Assembly (NCBI GenBank): GCA_033977485.1
Contig: CM066982.1
Coordinates: 13,135,218 to 13,199,217, forward strand
From: Hydrangea macrophylla
Taxonomy: Eukaryota; Streptophyta; Magnoliopsida; Cornales; Hydrangeaceae
DNA length: 64,000 bases
Direction: 5' to 3'
This document shows positions 33,657-44,655 of this stretch, in pieces. Positions within the stretch are counted from its first letter, which is position 1, and the number at the start of each line of letters is the position of its first letter. The notes beneath the pieces were generated by a model. It did no database searches. It saw nothing but the letters and a program-made list of their open reading frames with translations, and was not told the origin of the DNA. A program made the translations under genes and the position numbers.

Positions 33657-34179
33657 GTTGACTGTCAAGAACAAGTATCCGTTGCCGCGAATAGATGACT
33701 TGTTTGATCAGTTACAAGGGGCTCAGGTATTTTCGAAGATCGACTTGAGATCCGGTTACCATCAGTTGAAAGTCAAAGAGGAAGATGTTGAGAAGACAGC
33801 TTTCAGGACTCGATATGGTCACTTTGAATTTTTGGTTATGCCATTTGGAGTGACTAATGCATCAGCTGCTTTCATGGACTTGATGAACCGTGTTTTCAAG
33901 GATTATTTAGATGAGTTCATTATCATGTTCATAGATGACATCCTAATCTACTCCAAAAGCGTAGAAGATCACGAGCATCATTTACGATTAGCTTTACAAC
34001 GTTTGCGTGAAAAGAGATTATTCGGCAAATTGAAGAAGTGTGAGTTTTGGTTGACAGAGATTGCTTTTCTTGGACATATTGTATCAGCTAAAGGAATTTC
34101 GGTAGACCCTCAGAAGATAGAAGCAGTTACCAACTGGGTGAGACCAGCGAATGTGACAGACATCCAAAGTTTCCTATGA
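33613..34179 (+). pseudogene. pol: gypsy-2 reverse transcriptase core
   Basis: Contains [33 protein letters not shown] (first catalytic Asp), [11 protein letters not shown] and the catalytic box [12 protein letters not shown] with both Asp residues intact, unlike gypsy-1. The connection region [18 protein letters not shown] follows. It terminates at TGA 34177-34179 within the [11 protein letters not shown] motif (SFL then stop then LAGYYRR), a Gly-to-stop nonsense change. Confidence 0.9.
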
Positions 34180-35202
34180 TTAGCTGGGTATTATCGAAGA
34201 TTTGTAAAAGACTTTTCGCGTATAGCAATACCGATGACATAGTTAATGAGGAAAGATATTGCTTTTGTATGGAGTCCAGAATGTGAAGAAAGTTTCCAAG
34301 AGTTGAAGGGTCGACTAGTGAAAGCACCAATATTAGCCGTTCCGTCAGGGACTGAAGGATTTATTATTTACAGTGATGCTTCATATAGAGGTTTAGGTTG
34401 CGTTCTTATGCAAGGTGATAAAGTCATTGCGTATGCATCGAGACAACTTAGACCACACGAGAAGAATTATCCCACACATGATCTAGAATTGGCCGCCGTG
34501 ATTTTTACATTGAAGATTTGGCGTCATTACCTGTACGGGGAGAAATGTGAGATCTATACGGATCACAAGAGTTTGAAGTACCTGTTTACGCAACGAGATT
34601 TGAACATGAGGCAAAGGAGATGGCTAGAGTTGATGAAGGACTATGACTTGTCAATTCAGTATCACCCGGGCAAGGCGAATGTCGTCGCCGATGCTCTTAG
34701 TCGCAAAGTACCAATCAACACCGCATCAGACTTGACTTCTCAGAAAGAACTGATACAAGATATGGAGAATTTGGAGCTTGAAGTGATACCGAGGATTGAA
34801 AGTGGCTTGATGTCGACAATGGTGGCACAACCACTCTTGATTCATGAGATCGCAGAGAAACAACTTCAAGATGTGGCTTTGAAGAAGATTTGTGATGAGA
34901 TTCCGATGGGCAAACAACCGGGATTTACTTTTGAGAATGATGTTTTGAGATTGAGGGGTAGAATTTGTGTGCCTAACGAGAAGGAGTTGAAACGGAACAT
35001 CCTAGAGGAAGCACACAATACGAAGTATACCGTTCATCCGGGAAGCACCAAGATGTATAGAGATTTGAGACATGTTTATTGGTGGCCGAGAATGAAGAGA
35101 GAAATAGCACGTTACGTTTCGCGTTGTACTAGTTGTCAACAAGTAAAGGCTGAACGCCAAGTACCCTCGGGATTGTTACAACCGTTACCGATAGCCGAGT
35201 AG
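34180..35202 (+). pseudogene. pol: gypsy-2 RNase H and integrase zinc domain
   Basis: In frame after the TGA, with another stop (TAG near 34240, after IAIPMT). RNase H shows [35 protein letters not shown] and [19 protein letters not shown], then [15 protein letters not shown]. The integrase zinc-binding segment [17 protein letters not shown]...[12 protein letters not shown] follows. It ends at TAG 35200-35202, where the family has a Trp in AEWKWEHI. Confidence 0.88.
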
Positions 35203-36294
35203 AAATGGGAGCACATAACAATGGATTTTGTTAGCGGATTTCCGAGGTCGAAGAGATCGAACACTATTATTTGGGTGATCGTTGATCGTTTGACGAAATC
35301 GTCGCATTTCCTACCAATCCGAACAACTAAGCCGATGACGTTAGCTAAGTTGTATATTTGTGAAATTGTGAGACTACATGGTATCCCAGTTTCTATCATT
35401 TCGGATAGGGATAGTAGTTTTACATCAAAATTTTGGAGAGCCTTGCAAGAAACAATGGGTACCAAATTGCACTTTAGTACCGCTTTTCATCCTCAGACTG
35501 ATGGCCAATCAGAGAGAGTAATCCAGATTTTGGAAAACATTCTTCGGTTATGTGTACTTGATTTCCAGGGTGATTGGGAAGACCACCTACCGTTAATTGA
35601 GTTCGCATATAACAACAGTTTTCAGTCAAGTATTGGAATGGCTCCTTATGAAGCTTTATATGGTCGTGTATATCGTTCACCGATTAGTTGGACAGAGGTG
35701 GGAGAAAGAATGATTGAAGGGTCAAAAATTGTACAAGAAACGACGGATAAGATAAAGGTAATTAGACAACGGTTACTGACAGCCCAGAGTAGGTATAAGA
35801 GTTATGCCGACAAGCGCAGACGGCTGTTGGAATTCGATGTAGGAGACTTGGTGTATTTGAAGGTGTCACCTTCAAAGGGAATAACCAGATTTGGTAGATA
35901 CGGGAAACTCAACCCGAGGTATGTAGGACCTTTTGAGATTATTGGGAGAGTTGGACCTGTAGCTTATCGTTTGAAATTGCCAAGTGAGTATGCTCAAGTG
36001 CATAACGTGTTTCACGTGTCATTGTTACGTAAACACTTAGTGGAGGATAGAGATCAAGTTATGACTCCGATATCGAATGAGATTCAGAGTGATTTGAAAT
36101 ATGTTGCGTATCCGGTAGAGATATTGGATCGAAAAGATCAAGTCTTACGGAACAAAGTAATTTCGAAAGTGAAAGTGTTATGGCGTAGCCAAACTACAGA
36201 AGAGATGACGTGGGAAATAGAAGATGAGATGCGTACTCAGTATCCACACCTTTTTGAGACAAGAGGTACAAGTTTGGGGACAAACTTCTTTTAA
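35203..36294 (+). pseudogene. pol: gypsy-2 integrase core and chromodomain-like tail
   Basis: In frame after the TAG. The catalytic triad is present: D in MDFVSGFPR, D in SIISDRDSSF, E in DGQSERVIQILEN. After the GPY/F-type region (VGPFEIIGRVGPVAYRLKLP) and [12 protein letters not shown], the tail reads YPVEILDRKDQVLRNKVI and TWEIEDEMRTQYPHLF, the non-canonical chromodomain of Tekay-type elements, here with its Trp retained. Such domains are thought to guide integration into heterochromatin. The frame ends at TAA 36292-36294, touching the polypurine tract. Confidence 0.9.
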
Positions 36295-36306
36295 GGGGGA
36301 GAGTAA
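36293..36306 (+). promoter_or_regulatory. gypsy-2 polypurine tract
   Basis: AAGGGGGAGAGTAA lies immediately before the 3' LTR. Confidence 0.85.
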
Positions 36307-38455
36307 TATAACACCCGTATTTGTGTTATTGCTTTTGCATTTCATTGTCATGCATGATAATGTGATGTGGCGTGTCTTATGACACATGTTTGGGTGAGTT
36401 TTGACTCACGAGTTGATTTGGGTGTCTGTATTAGAGAACCCTTTGAAACTGTGGTGATTGAGGATTTGTTGTTGTGACGTCTCTCCGGGTATGAGACGGT
36501 CACTGAGGAATACTTCAAATGTTTATCTAGAAATAAATGTTTACCTGTGTATTTCAATATCTGTATTATTTTCTATTTTAGAATTTATATATGTCGTTAG
36601 TTTTAGTATCCTGGTGAGGACGAATGAACACGCTATTAATTTGGTAGGCTAATTAGCAACTTCGGAAACGTCATGTAGAAATTCGTGTTTTAGCGACCAA
36701 ACGAAACTTAGTCAAAAACTTCTATAATTTTGAGTTTTTACTCGTAAAGCTATGAATAAGCTGTATAGGAAGTTTCAGAGACTGATTAGGAGTTTTGAAA
36801 ACTCGTGGGGAGGTAAGCGTAATTCCCGAGAGTTTTGCCTATATATAGATAGAGATGGTTGAGATATTTTCATAAGTCTTAACCTAAAGTTCAAGAAGGA
36901 GGCCAAAGGGGATTTTGGAGCTTAGAGCTTTGCGACGCCAAACGACGACCTTCCATCAGTTTGTTTTCTCCCACATTTCATATTCGAGCTCCTCGAGGTA
37001 AGAGCTTCGTTTTGATATGTTAGGGCTTGTTTGGCCAAGTTTTCGAAAAAGTTGTTTTCTAGAATTTTTCATAAAAGTTGATAAATGGAATTTTGATCCA
37101 TAGGAATTGTACTAGACGGACTTCTACACGTTCTTTGTGCACGGGTTTTCTTTGAATCAAAGTTTAAGAGCGTAAATCGGAGGTGAGTGATTCAACTATG
37201 TTTTTGGAATGGTTTCTTGACATGTATTCATGTTGTGTTTGAATAGCATGTATTAATACTTATAGAGATATCTTGTGTAGTTCATATTGAGCATTTATAT
37301 TGATAAGTAGGCCCAATAGTACGATGAAATGTTTTTAATTTCCGCGAGCATGGTGATATGTATTTGAGCATGTTAAGTTGCTTATGTGGGTCAGAAGGAG
37401 CACGTGGTCACCGTGCCATTTTGTGGAGCCGATATAGGCATTAAGGTCGCACGATTGAAGAGAAAAATCGTGGGTCTTATCCTTTCGCGTGGACTTATTG
37501 GCGAGGAGTCGCGGATTGGGAGTATGGACGGGCACGTGAGTCTCCCGCGACTAGTATGAAATGTAGAGATGTGAATGCGGACATGTTTATCATTCATGTG
37601 CATATATTGTTTTATTCACTAAGCGTTAGCTTAAACAAATCGAATATCTGTGGTTATTCAAATAACCATTTCAGGTGTTAATGCTGGCGAGGAATCGCAG
37701 AAGTGAGCACGTGGGTTGGGAGTTCTTTTAGAAGGCAACTTGAACATTAATCTTGTAGTTTTGGGACAATAGGAATGTTGTAATAAGAATTCTTATGGTT
37801 TTTTTAGTTATGTTTAACTTGGCATGTTAGAACAAATCTAAAATGTTGTAATAGTTAGTAACATGTTGTAACTGTGCTTCAGTAATATGTTAATACAGTT
37901 AGAATTGTTTTTGGAGTACTTTTGGAAGTGTGTGTTTGATCCCCGTTTGATTTCAAAAGCTTTTAAACTTGAAAGTGCTGCAGAATGTGCTGCTGCCAGG
38001 GGATCAGTCGACTGATTTGTTGAACAGTCGACTGGAGCCTCCTTTCCAGTAACTCTCTGCCTCGTTTCATGAAGGATCAGTCGACTGGGTCCCCGACACA
38101 GTCGACTGGATCATGGTTTTCAAAACTGATATTTTGGTCAGACTGGACTTTAGTCGACCGGACTTTACCAGTCGACTGAAAATTTGAAGCCCCAGTCTAC
38201 TGGGTGTAGAAAGCAGTCGACTGGATGGTGTTTTAAAACCCAACTTTCTGCTGGACCAGGATTAGTCGACTGGATCCGAGGATCATTCGACTGGATCCGA
38301 GGATCAGTCGACTGGACGGTTTGGTTTTCAAAATGACTTGTTTATTTCGCTGCGTGTGTTCTTCAAATCTAATTTTGGGAACGTTAATGAATTGGTTTAG
38401 CCTCGGTGGCGTGCCACAGGTTCCGGTTCCGCTATTGTGGGACCGGGCTGTGACA
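36307..38455 (+). repeat. gypsy-2 3' LTR
   Basis: 2149 bp, longer than its partner mainly through one extra GTCGAC-type unit near 38280-38300. It starts TATAAC like the 5' LTR. Confidence 0.93.
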
Positions 38456-38460
38456 GAGAT

Positions 38461-39140
38461 GTTAAAGATTCCTGAAGGTATATGCCCAGTTAGGTAAATC
38501 TCTAAGGAAGCTAATTTTTTTTTCAAATTCCAAAGATTTACCATTTCAGTAGGAATATTTCCATAAATAATATTTCGTTGCACACCAAACCATTGAAGAG
38601 TGGACAAGTTGGCCAAAGAAGGTGGTAGGGTACTTGTAAGATTGTTGTTTCCTAGATAAAGAAAACGGAGTGAAGTTAAGGCGGTCAGCTCAGTTTGTCA
38701 ATCTGTTGAATACGAGAGTTATATATGACTTGAAGCTTTTGACAGTACTGTTGTAAACTGATGGGGATCTTCCCTTCTAATTGGTTGTCATACAATCGTG
38801 CAGTGTTTTTAAACGGAGTAAATAACCGAGCTCAGGCGGCAAAGAACCACTTAAACTGTTGTTACCTTGATCGAGATCAACAAGGAACGAGAGGTTTCCA
38901 ATATGAGGAGATACAGTGCCTCCCAGTCCCTCATACTGCCAAGGCTCTAGGACGTGATCGACTCCTTTGTCTGCGTTGGCTACATATATATATTGGACTA
39001 TCCAACCAGCCAGTTGTAAAAGCAGATTGTTTCATTCCAATTACTAAGCCAATACATTGTTTGGGTCATAGCTGATTACAGATTTGATTGCAAGTAGAGC
39101 TGAATGATTATATCAGTTATGTTCGAATTCGATAAAGACG
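38461..39140 (-). pseudogene. LRR receptor-kinase pseudogene, 5' piece
   Basis: Reading from about 39140 on the minus strand, an N-terminal LRR cap is recognisable: HSALLAIKSVISYDPNNVLA, then LSNWNETICFYNW. LRR units follow: SPHIGNLSFLVDLD, NNSLSGSLPPELG, DNQLEGKIPISLQQ, LRFLYLGNNNLTSTLPPSL, ANLSTLQWFGVQRNI and GNIPTEMVNL, then LTGHIPSGIFN. At least four frameshifts separate these, and the tryptic-like RRQR segment is displaced. This is the ligand-binding ectodomain start of a subfamily XII type receptor (XA21/EFR/FLS2-like). A clear signal peptide is not seen. The piece ends at the gypsy-2 insertion. Confidence 0.78.
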
Positions 39141-39840
39141 TGGCCAGGCAAACCAGGCATGCATGTAGTAGCCTTAAAACAGATTTAAGGTGAAACCTTT
39201 CCATGCGTTTGGGTTGGTGGGAGAGACATTTGGCCATTAGATATATACATAGATATATTTGCTACATATATATAAGAAATTTAACATACCAGTGAAACTC
39301 AATCTATATCTTGAACATCGATTCAGCAAACAAAGACAAAAAACAGTGAGGAATCACAAATTTTTTTTTTTGAACAATTCTGACCTCATTAATAAAACAG
39401 TGAGGAGCCACAATGAATAGAGTTAGTGGGATGAAAGAAATCCTACCCAACACACCAGACACACCCCAAATGAAACATATTCAATGTATCAAAACCCAAG
39501 CAAAAAAGCTAACCCCCAAATTTGAGACCCATCCATATCAAAAAATGAAAACACAGGCAGACCCCATTTGCATAAGCAAGTCAAAAGAATCACAAAATAG
39601 TAAGAATCAACGACACAGTTCGAGTGGGAGAGAGAGAGACATAGGGTTTTATCTAGGGCACACAGAGAGATAGAGAGAGAAGATGAGATTCACATACCAG
39701 TGAATAGCGATGGTGTACTGTGGTGGTGAGGCCGGCGAAGGCGGTAGTGAACAGCTGCGGTGGGGTCGGCGAAGGTGGGGCGGCAGTGCGGCACCAGTCA
39801 CCTTTTCTCTCTCTCTCCCTCTCTCTATTTCTCATACAAC
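39141..39840. other. Upstream region of the LRR pseudogene, purine-rich
   Basis: No gene can be supported. GAGAGAGA and CTCTCTCT stretches flank a GC-rich segment (39710-39800), a pattern often seen in plant 5' untranslated regions. A segment of about 33 bp (AAAAACAGTGAGGAATCACAAA, near 39335-39362) is nearly the reverse complement of 25832-25866 at the other end of the pseudogene region. Confidence 0.45.
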
Positions 39841-40015
39841 TTATTTTTAGGGCTAGTATAAACTTATTTTTAATTATAAACTTTTATTTATTTATTTTTA
39901 GGGCTAGTATAAACTTATTTTTAATTATAAACCTTTTTTTAGGGCTAGTATAAACTTATTTTTAATTATAAACTTATTTTTTTTAGGGCTAGTATAAACT
40001 TACTTTTAATTATAT
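39841..40015. repeat. Minisatellite, 41-51-bp unit
   Basis: Four copies of AGGGCTAGTATAAACTTA plus TTTTTAATTATAAAC start at 39849, 39900, 39941 and 39985. The spacing varies because of T/A-run length. Confidence 0.88.
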
Positions 40016-40619
40016 TATTTTCGTGATAAGAAAGTTAAAAGAAAAGTTAGAATAGAAAAACAGTCATATTAGTTGGGGTGTGTTTGATAACCCAATTAAG
40101 TGGTGAAAATTAAAACTTTCAACACTTAATTTTTGCAAATTTTAGATTTATAGTATTTAACCTAACTTTATAAAAATTTGTTCGGAAAAAAATTATAAAA
40201 ATTTCAACTTTAAGTTATATAATTTTTAGCCCTAACTTACAATAATTTACAAATTTACAATATTTTACAGATTTAGTTTTTTAATATTAAGCCATTAACT
40301 TTTTTGCCCAAGTACTTGAAGAAAAATACTAGAACACTTATTTAGTGTAATGATATGCTTCCCCAATTTTCATCCCAAATGATGTTGAAGTGGGATCACT
40401 GTGGAACCACTTTAACATCACAACAATCAAAATCAACTGGGTCTACTGCCACATTTGTTAGATCCACACACATGTTTATGAATTTAATTTTATTACACGT
40501 ATGCCTATTAATTAAATTTACACTCATGTCCAAAAATTAAATTTACACAAATTTTTTTATGAATTTAATTTTAATGGTCATAATTAAATTTACACACATT
40601 TTTTATGAAATATTTCTGG
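40016..40619. other. AT-rich region with MITE and dispersed-repeat remnants
   Basis: GGGTGTGTTTGATAACCCAAT at about 40075 matches the left end of the Tourist-like element at 52915, but no right end follows, so it is a truncated relative. The stretch 40340-40620 (TTTAATTTTATTACACGT, AAATTTACACAAA) is related in reverse to 2140-2600. No gene. Confidence 0.5.
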
Positions 40620-41623
40620 CCATATGCATCACTTTATTATTTCGTCGCCATAGACATCACTTTAGAACTCACTTTTGGCAACGAAATAATATTTCGTCGC
40701 CATAGACATCGCTTTTGGCGAAGAAATAATATTTTGTCGCCATAGACATCACATTAGAACTCACTTTAGGCGATGACTTAATATTTCGTCGCCATAGGTA
40801 TCACTTTTAGCGACGAAATATTATTTCGTCGCCATAGACATCACATAAGAACTCACTTTAGGCGACGAATTAATATTTCGTCGCCATAGGTATCACTTTT
40901 GGCTACGAAATATTATTTCGTCGCCATACACATCACATTACAACTCACTATAGGCGACGAATTAATATTTCGTCGCCATAGGTATCACTTTTGGCGATGA
41001 AATAATATTTCGTCGCCATAGGAAGCACTTTTAGCGACAAAATAATATTTCGTCGCCATAGACATCACATTACAAATCATTTTAGGTCGCTATAGGCATC
41101 ACTTTTGGTGACGAAATAGTATTTCGTCGCTATAGGCGTCGATTTTGGTGACAAAATATTATTTCGTCGCCATAGACATCACATTACAACTCACTTTAGG
41201 AGACGAATTAATATTTCGTCACCAAAAGTGATGCCTTTTGGTGATAAAATAATATTTCGTCGCCATAGACATCACATTACAACTCGCTTTAGGCGACGAA
41301 TTAATACTTCGTCGCCATAGGCATCACTTTTGGCGACGAAATTATATTTCGTCGCCATTGACATCAATTTTGGCGACGATATAATATTTCGTCGCCATAG
41401 ACATTACTTTTGGCGATGAAATATTATTTCGTCGCCATAGGCATCACTTTTGGCGACAATATAATATTTCGTCGCCATAGGCATGACTTTTTATTTCGTC
41501 GCCATAGGCATCACTTTTGGCGACGAATTATTATTTTGTCGCTAAAACTATACTTTTGGCGACAAAATTTCATTGAAATTTCGTCGCCATGTTTTGTTGC
41601 TAAAGCCCATTTTTGTTGTAGTG
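40620..41623. mobile_element. CACTA-like element remnant with GCGACGAAA/TTTCGTCGCC array
   Basis: About twenty alternations of TTTCGTCGCCATAG(A/G)CATCAC and GGCGACGAAATAATA fill 1 kb. The right end, read in reverse, is CACTACAACAAAAATGGGC, a classic CACTA terminus (41605-41623), followed by TCC as the candidate 3-bp target site. No matching left terminus is seen near 40620, so the copy is truncated or the array expanded past it. No transposase is encoded. Related to 21449-22062. Confidence 0.65.
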
Positions 41624-42089
41624 TCCCTACTAATGAACGCCTTCCATTGCATATAGGAAAAATTAAATTAGGTTCTAGAATAGTCAATTGTTCTTTGCTT
41701 AGGAATGGGTGGCGGTCGAACACTAATGGAGGGGCGTAATACCCAATTTAGTGTCAAAGGATAATATTGTAGTAAGACATTCGTATTTTTATTTTAATAT
41801 TTTGATGAATCGTTTTTATTTTTGTAATTTTCGTTTCTAGGTTTATAGGGTTTTATTTTGCAAGTTTTTAAAATAATTTTAGGAGTCTAGATGGTAAATT
41901 TGAGTCCTATTAAATTACCATAATGGTTAGGAGTTTTTCATAATGTTATAACTTGGTTTCCAATTTATACAAAGTATCTAATTAGGTAGTAAAAGAGAAA
42001 AATGAATTTTCTTTAATTTCCTAATTAATAAGATGGGGGAATTATTAAAAAATCCTAAAAGTAACTCTCATAAGTTTTAAACTCCAATT
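41624..42089. other. AT-rich intergenic DNA
   Basis: No gene. From about 41940 there is weak reverse-complement similarity to 47090-47200 (GGTTTCCAA, AATCCT), so it may be the outer edge of the inverted-repeat complex that follows. Confidence 0.4.
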
Positions 42090-42675
42090 TGTTTGACCAT
42101 TTTCTAAAAAGGACAAAAAGAATCTAATCTAGTGCTCACACGGTACATGTGCATGCACCATAGAAAATCCACAACCTCCCCCCAGCCCTCAGCGCTCGCA
42201 TTGTTGTTTCAGCCACTCACACCGTGTGAGTGGCTGTACCATATGAAATCTATTTGGAAAAAGTTTTTTAAAACTTTAAAGCCCCATAACTTTTGATCTA
42301 TAACTCTGTTTTTTACAAATTTTATACCGTTGGAACCGTGTCGACGAGAGCTACAAAACTTGTACCATTTTTGATATGTTTTGAGCAAAAAAAAAAATCA
42401 CATTTTACCTGCCTTGTTCAGTTGTTCCTATAAAACTTAAATTTTCATTTGATACTTGTGTACGCGTTCAGTGACATAGCGTTCAGTGACATTTCACTGA
42501 CTTTTATGTATGTCAGGAAAATTTACTAGAAGTAACTGACTAGATTTTAAAGTTTAATTTGATTATTAATTTGTTAAAAAGTCTCTTAAATGCAAAGTTA
42601 AGTAAAAATTTCACTTAATGTTCATGTATGAGTTGAGCGAAATTTCACCAAATATTCATATATACATGGTGAAAT

Positions 42676-42701
42676 TTCACTTCTTCTTCTTCTTCTTCTT
42701 T

Positions 42702-42734
<33 letters not shown>
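42676..42734. repeat. (TTC)n and T31 tract
   Basis: (TTC)n from about 42681 runs into 31 consecutive T at 42704-42734. It is a homopolymer likely to vary or to be misassembled. Confidence 0.9.
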
Positions 42735-42736
<2 letters not shown>

Positions 42737-43814
42737 ATATTAAACAATTCATATTTTGTTAAAAGAAACAAATTTCACAATCAATTATAAAATACCAATT
42801 TTCAACCAAAACAAGTATAGGAATTCTTGTTAAAATTCGTCCTTTGTTTTTTCTTCTCAAAACATACAAATTTCATGTTTTTACATACATAAATAATAAG
42901 TGAAATTTCACTTGATATACATAAAATATTAAGTGAAATTTCACTCAATACATGAAAATTTTCATGTTTTTACATACATGAATAATAAGTGAAATTTCAC
43001 TTGATATACATAAAATGTTAAGTGAAATTTCACTGAATACATGAAAAATATTAAACGCTCTCTCCAAAAAAGCCCTAAGTTCAATTTTTGCAAAGCTCAT
43101 AAACTAGTTACCAAATGAATTAACATGAAATTGTGCTTTAAAAAAGTAGAAGCACCAAAATGGGGGCCAAACTAAGCCTTAATGTTCATGTACGAGTTAA
43201 GTGAAATTTCACTATGTCACGCCCCGACGTAGCATAATTCAGGAAAGCATTTAATTTCCTTTATGGACTCGTAGGTCGTGACAAGTGAGTATGACCAATT
43301 GTCCCTGCAACAAATAACTTAACAACATTTCTAGAGCAAAGGATACTAACAAAACATAACCTCCATAATTAAAACTTACTAACTATTACAGCAGTCATAA
43401 ACTTAGGCACAAAACGCCTTATTCAAATGTCTAAAGCTAGTTTATTACAAACCCAAATTAAAAGACATAGGAAATATAAAGCAGCCTCCTGAAAAGTCTC
43501 CTGACTCTAAGTAGCATAGTCAAAGTACCCTGGCTGCTCCTGACCCTGAAAATCTGGACATATAGTCCAGGACGCATCAACGCCGTCAGCTTATGAAAGC
43601 TGGTGAGCAAAATAAACAAGTGCTCGCAATGTATATATAAGCATATAAACAACGGTGCAATTTAACTTTTAAAAGCAATAAATTCAAGGTTCCAATTCCA
43701 ACATAAGCCATGGGGGAATAAAGAAAGCAATAAATATGCGACCATGCATGAACAATGTAATATCTCATCTTTCTGACTCTTTTCTCTCAACAAAACTCAA
43801 CACAACCAAACCAT

Positions 43815-44190
43815 TATCTCAGATACCAGGAATACTATCCGATCGATATCCAAAACAGCACACCAAACTATCGCTTCATATACCAGGAATAATATCCGAT
43901 CGATATCTAAGCCACACTCAATACCATCATTTCGGATACCAGGAATAATATCCGATCAATATCCGAAACAAGCGCCTTAGATACCAGGAAAAATATCCGA
44001 TCGATATCTAAGCCGTACACCACACTCAATACCATCATTTCGGATACCAGGAAAAATATCCGATCAATATCCGAAACAAGCGCCTTAGATACTAGGAATA
44101 ATATCCGATCGATATCTAAGCCGTACCCAACACTGTTGCCTCCAATACCAGGAATACTATCCGATCGATATTGAGGTCGCACACCAGACC
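43815..44190. repeat. Tandem repeat island A of solo LTR 2
   Basis: Seven to eight units of ATACCAGGAATAATATCCGA followed by TCGATATC are spaced 30-70 bp apart. ATCCGATCGATAT is nearly self-complementary. It occupies the position held by the GCGGCCTGG repeat in solo LTR 1. Confidence 0.82.
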
Positions 44191-44470
44191 GCCACCCTTT
44201 ACTCTTTTCACGCTTTCTTACACACATGCATGTTGACACAACCTCAACCCTAATATGTATGTCAATGTTTCATAAATAACACCATTAATAAATCACAAAG
44301 CCGGATAATCGTACGAGCATAAATTTCGGTCTTAAACATTCTTTCAAGTCCAATTTCTAACAGTGAGCCTTTAAAATAGTATATTTGCCAAACAGTTCCT
44401 TGAAATTTCTCAAAACATTTTCCAAACAGTCCCTTAGACAAAAATACAGAAACTGCCCAAAAAAGGCCAC

Positions 44471-44655
44471 CTCGCGCGAGCGGATCGCGCGAGCGAGGGA
44501 GAGGTGATGTCGCGCGAGCGAAGGGGAAGGCCGGATCGCGCGAGCGGGTCGCGCGCGCGAAGGGGCAGGACAGGTCGCGCGAGCGGATCGCGCGCGCGAA
44601 GGGGGGGGGATGGTCCGCGCGAGCGAGCCTCGCGCGAGCGGGTCGCGCGCGCGAG
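44471..44655. repeat. GC-rich palindrome island B of solo LTR 2 (TCGCGCGAGCG)
   Basis: About ten copies of TCGCGCGAGCG or TCGCGCGCGCGA in 185 bp, a sharp GC island in AT-rich DNA. Arg-rich frames here (RARAIRSRDL repeats) are by-products of the repeat. The following sequence (CAGGACATGTAATATA) is conserved with solo LTR 1. Confidence 0.85.

Larger units (their letters stand above)
29338..38455 (+). mobile_element. gypsy-2: full-length Ty3/gypsy retrotransposon, Tekay/Del-like
   Basis: The 9.1-kb element has LTRs 29338-31466 and 36307-38455, a perfect target duplication GAGAT (29333-29337 and 38456-38460), an exact 12-nt initiator tRNA-Met primer site, and gag-protease-RT-RNase H-integrase order. 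Integrase ends with a Tekay-type chromodomain-like tail. Both LTRs start TATAACACCCG instead of the usual TG, and end GTGACA. The LTRs differ at roughly 36 positions plus a 2-bp and a 20-22-bp indel by hand count (about 1.7%). Several stops and one frameshift disable pol. It sits inside the LRR pseudogene, in the opposite orientation to it. Confidence 0.95.

Noticed and set aside
40620..41623. CRISPR-like spaced repeats
   Set aside because: Repeats alternate with their reverse complement, spacers are themselves repeated, and the setting is a plant nuclear transposon.
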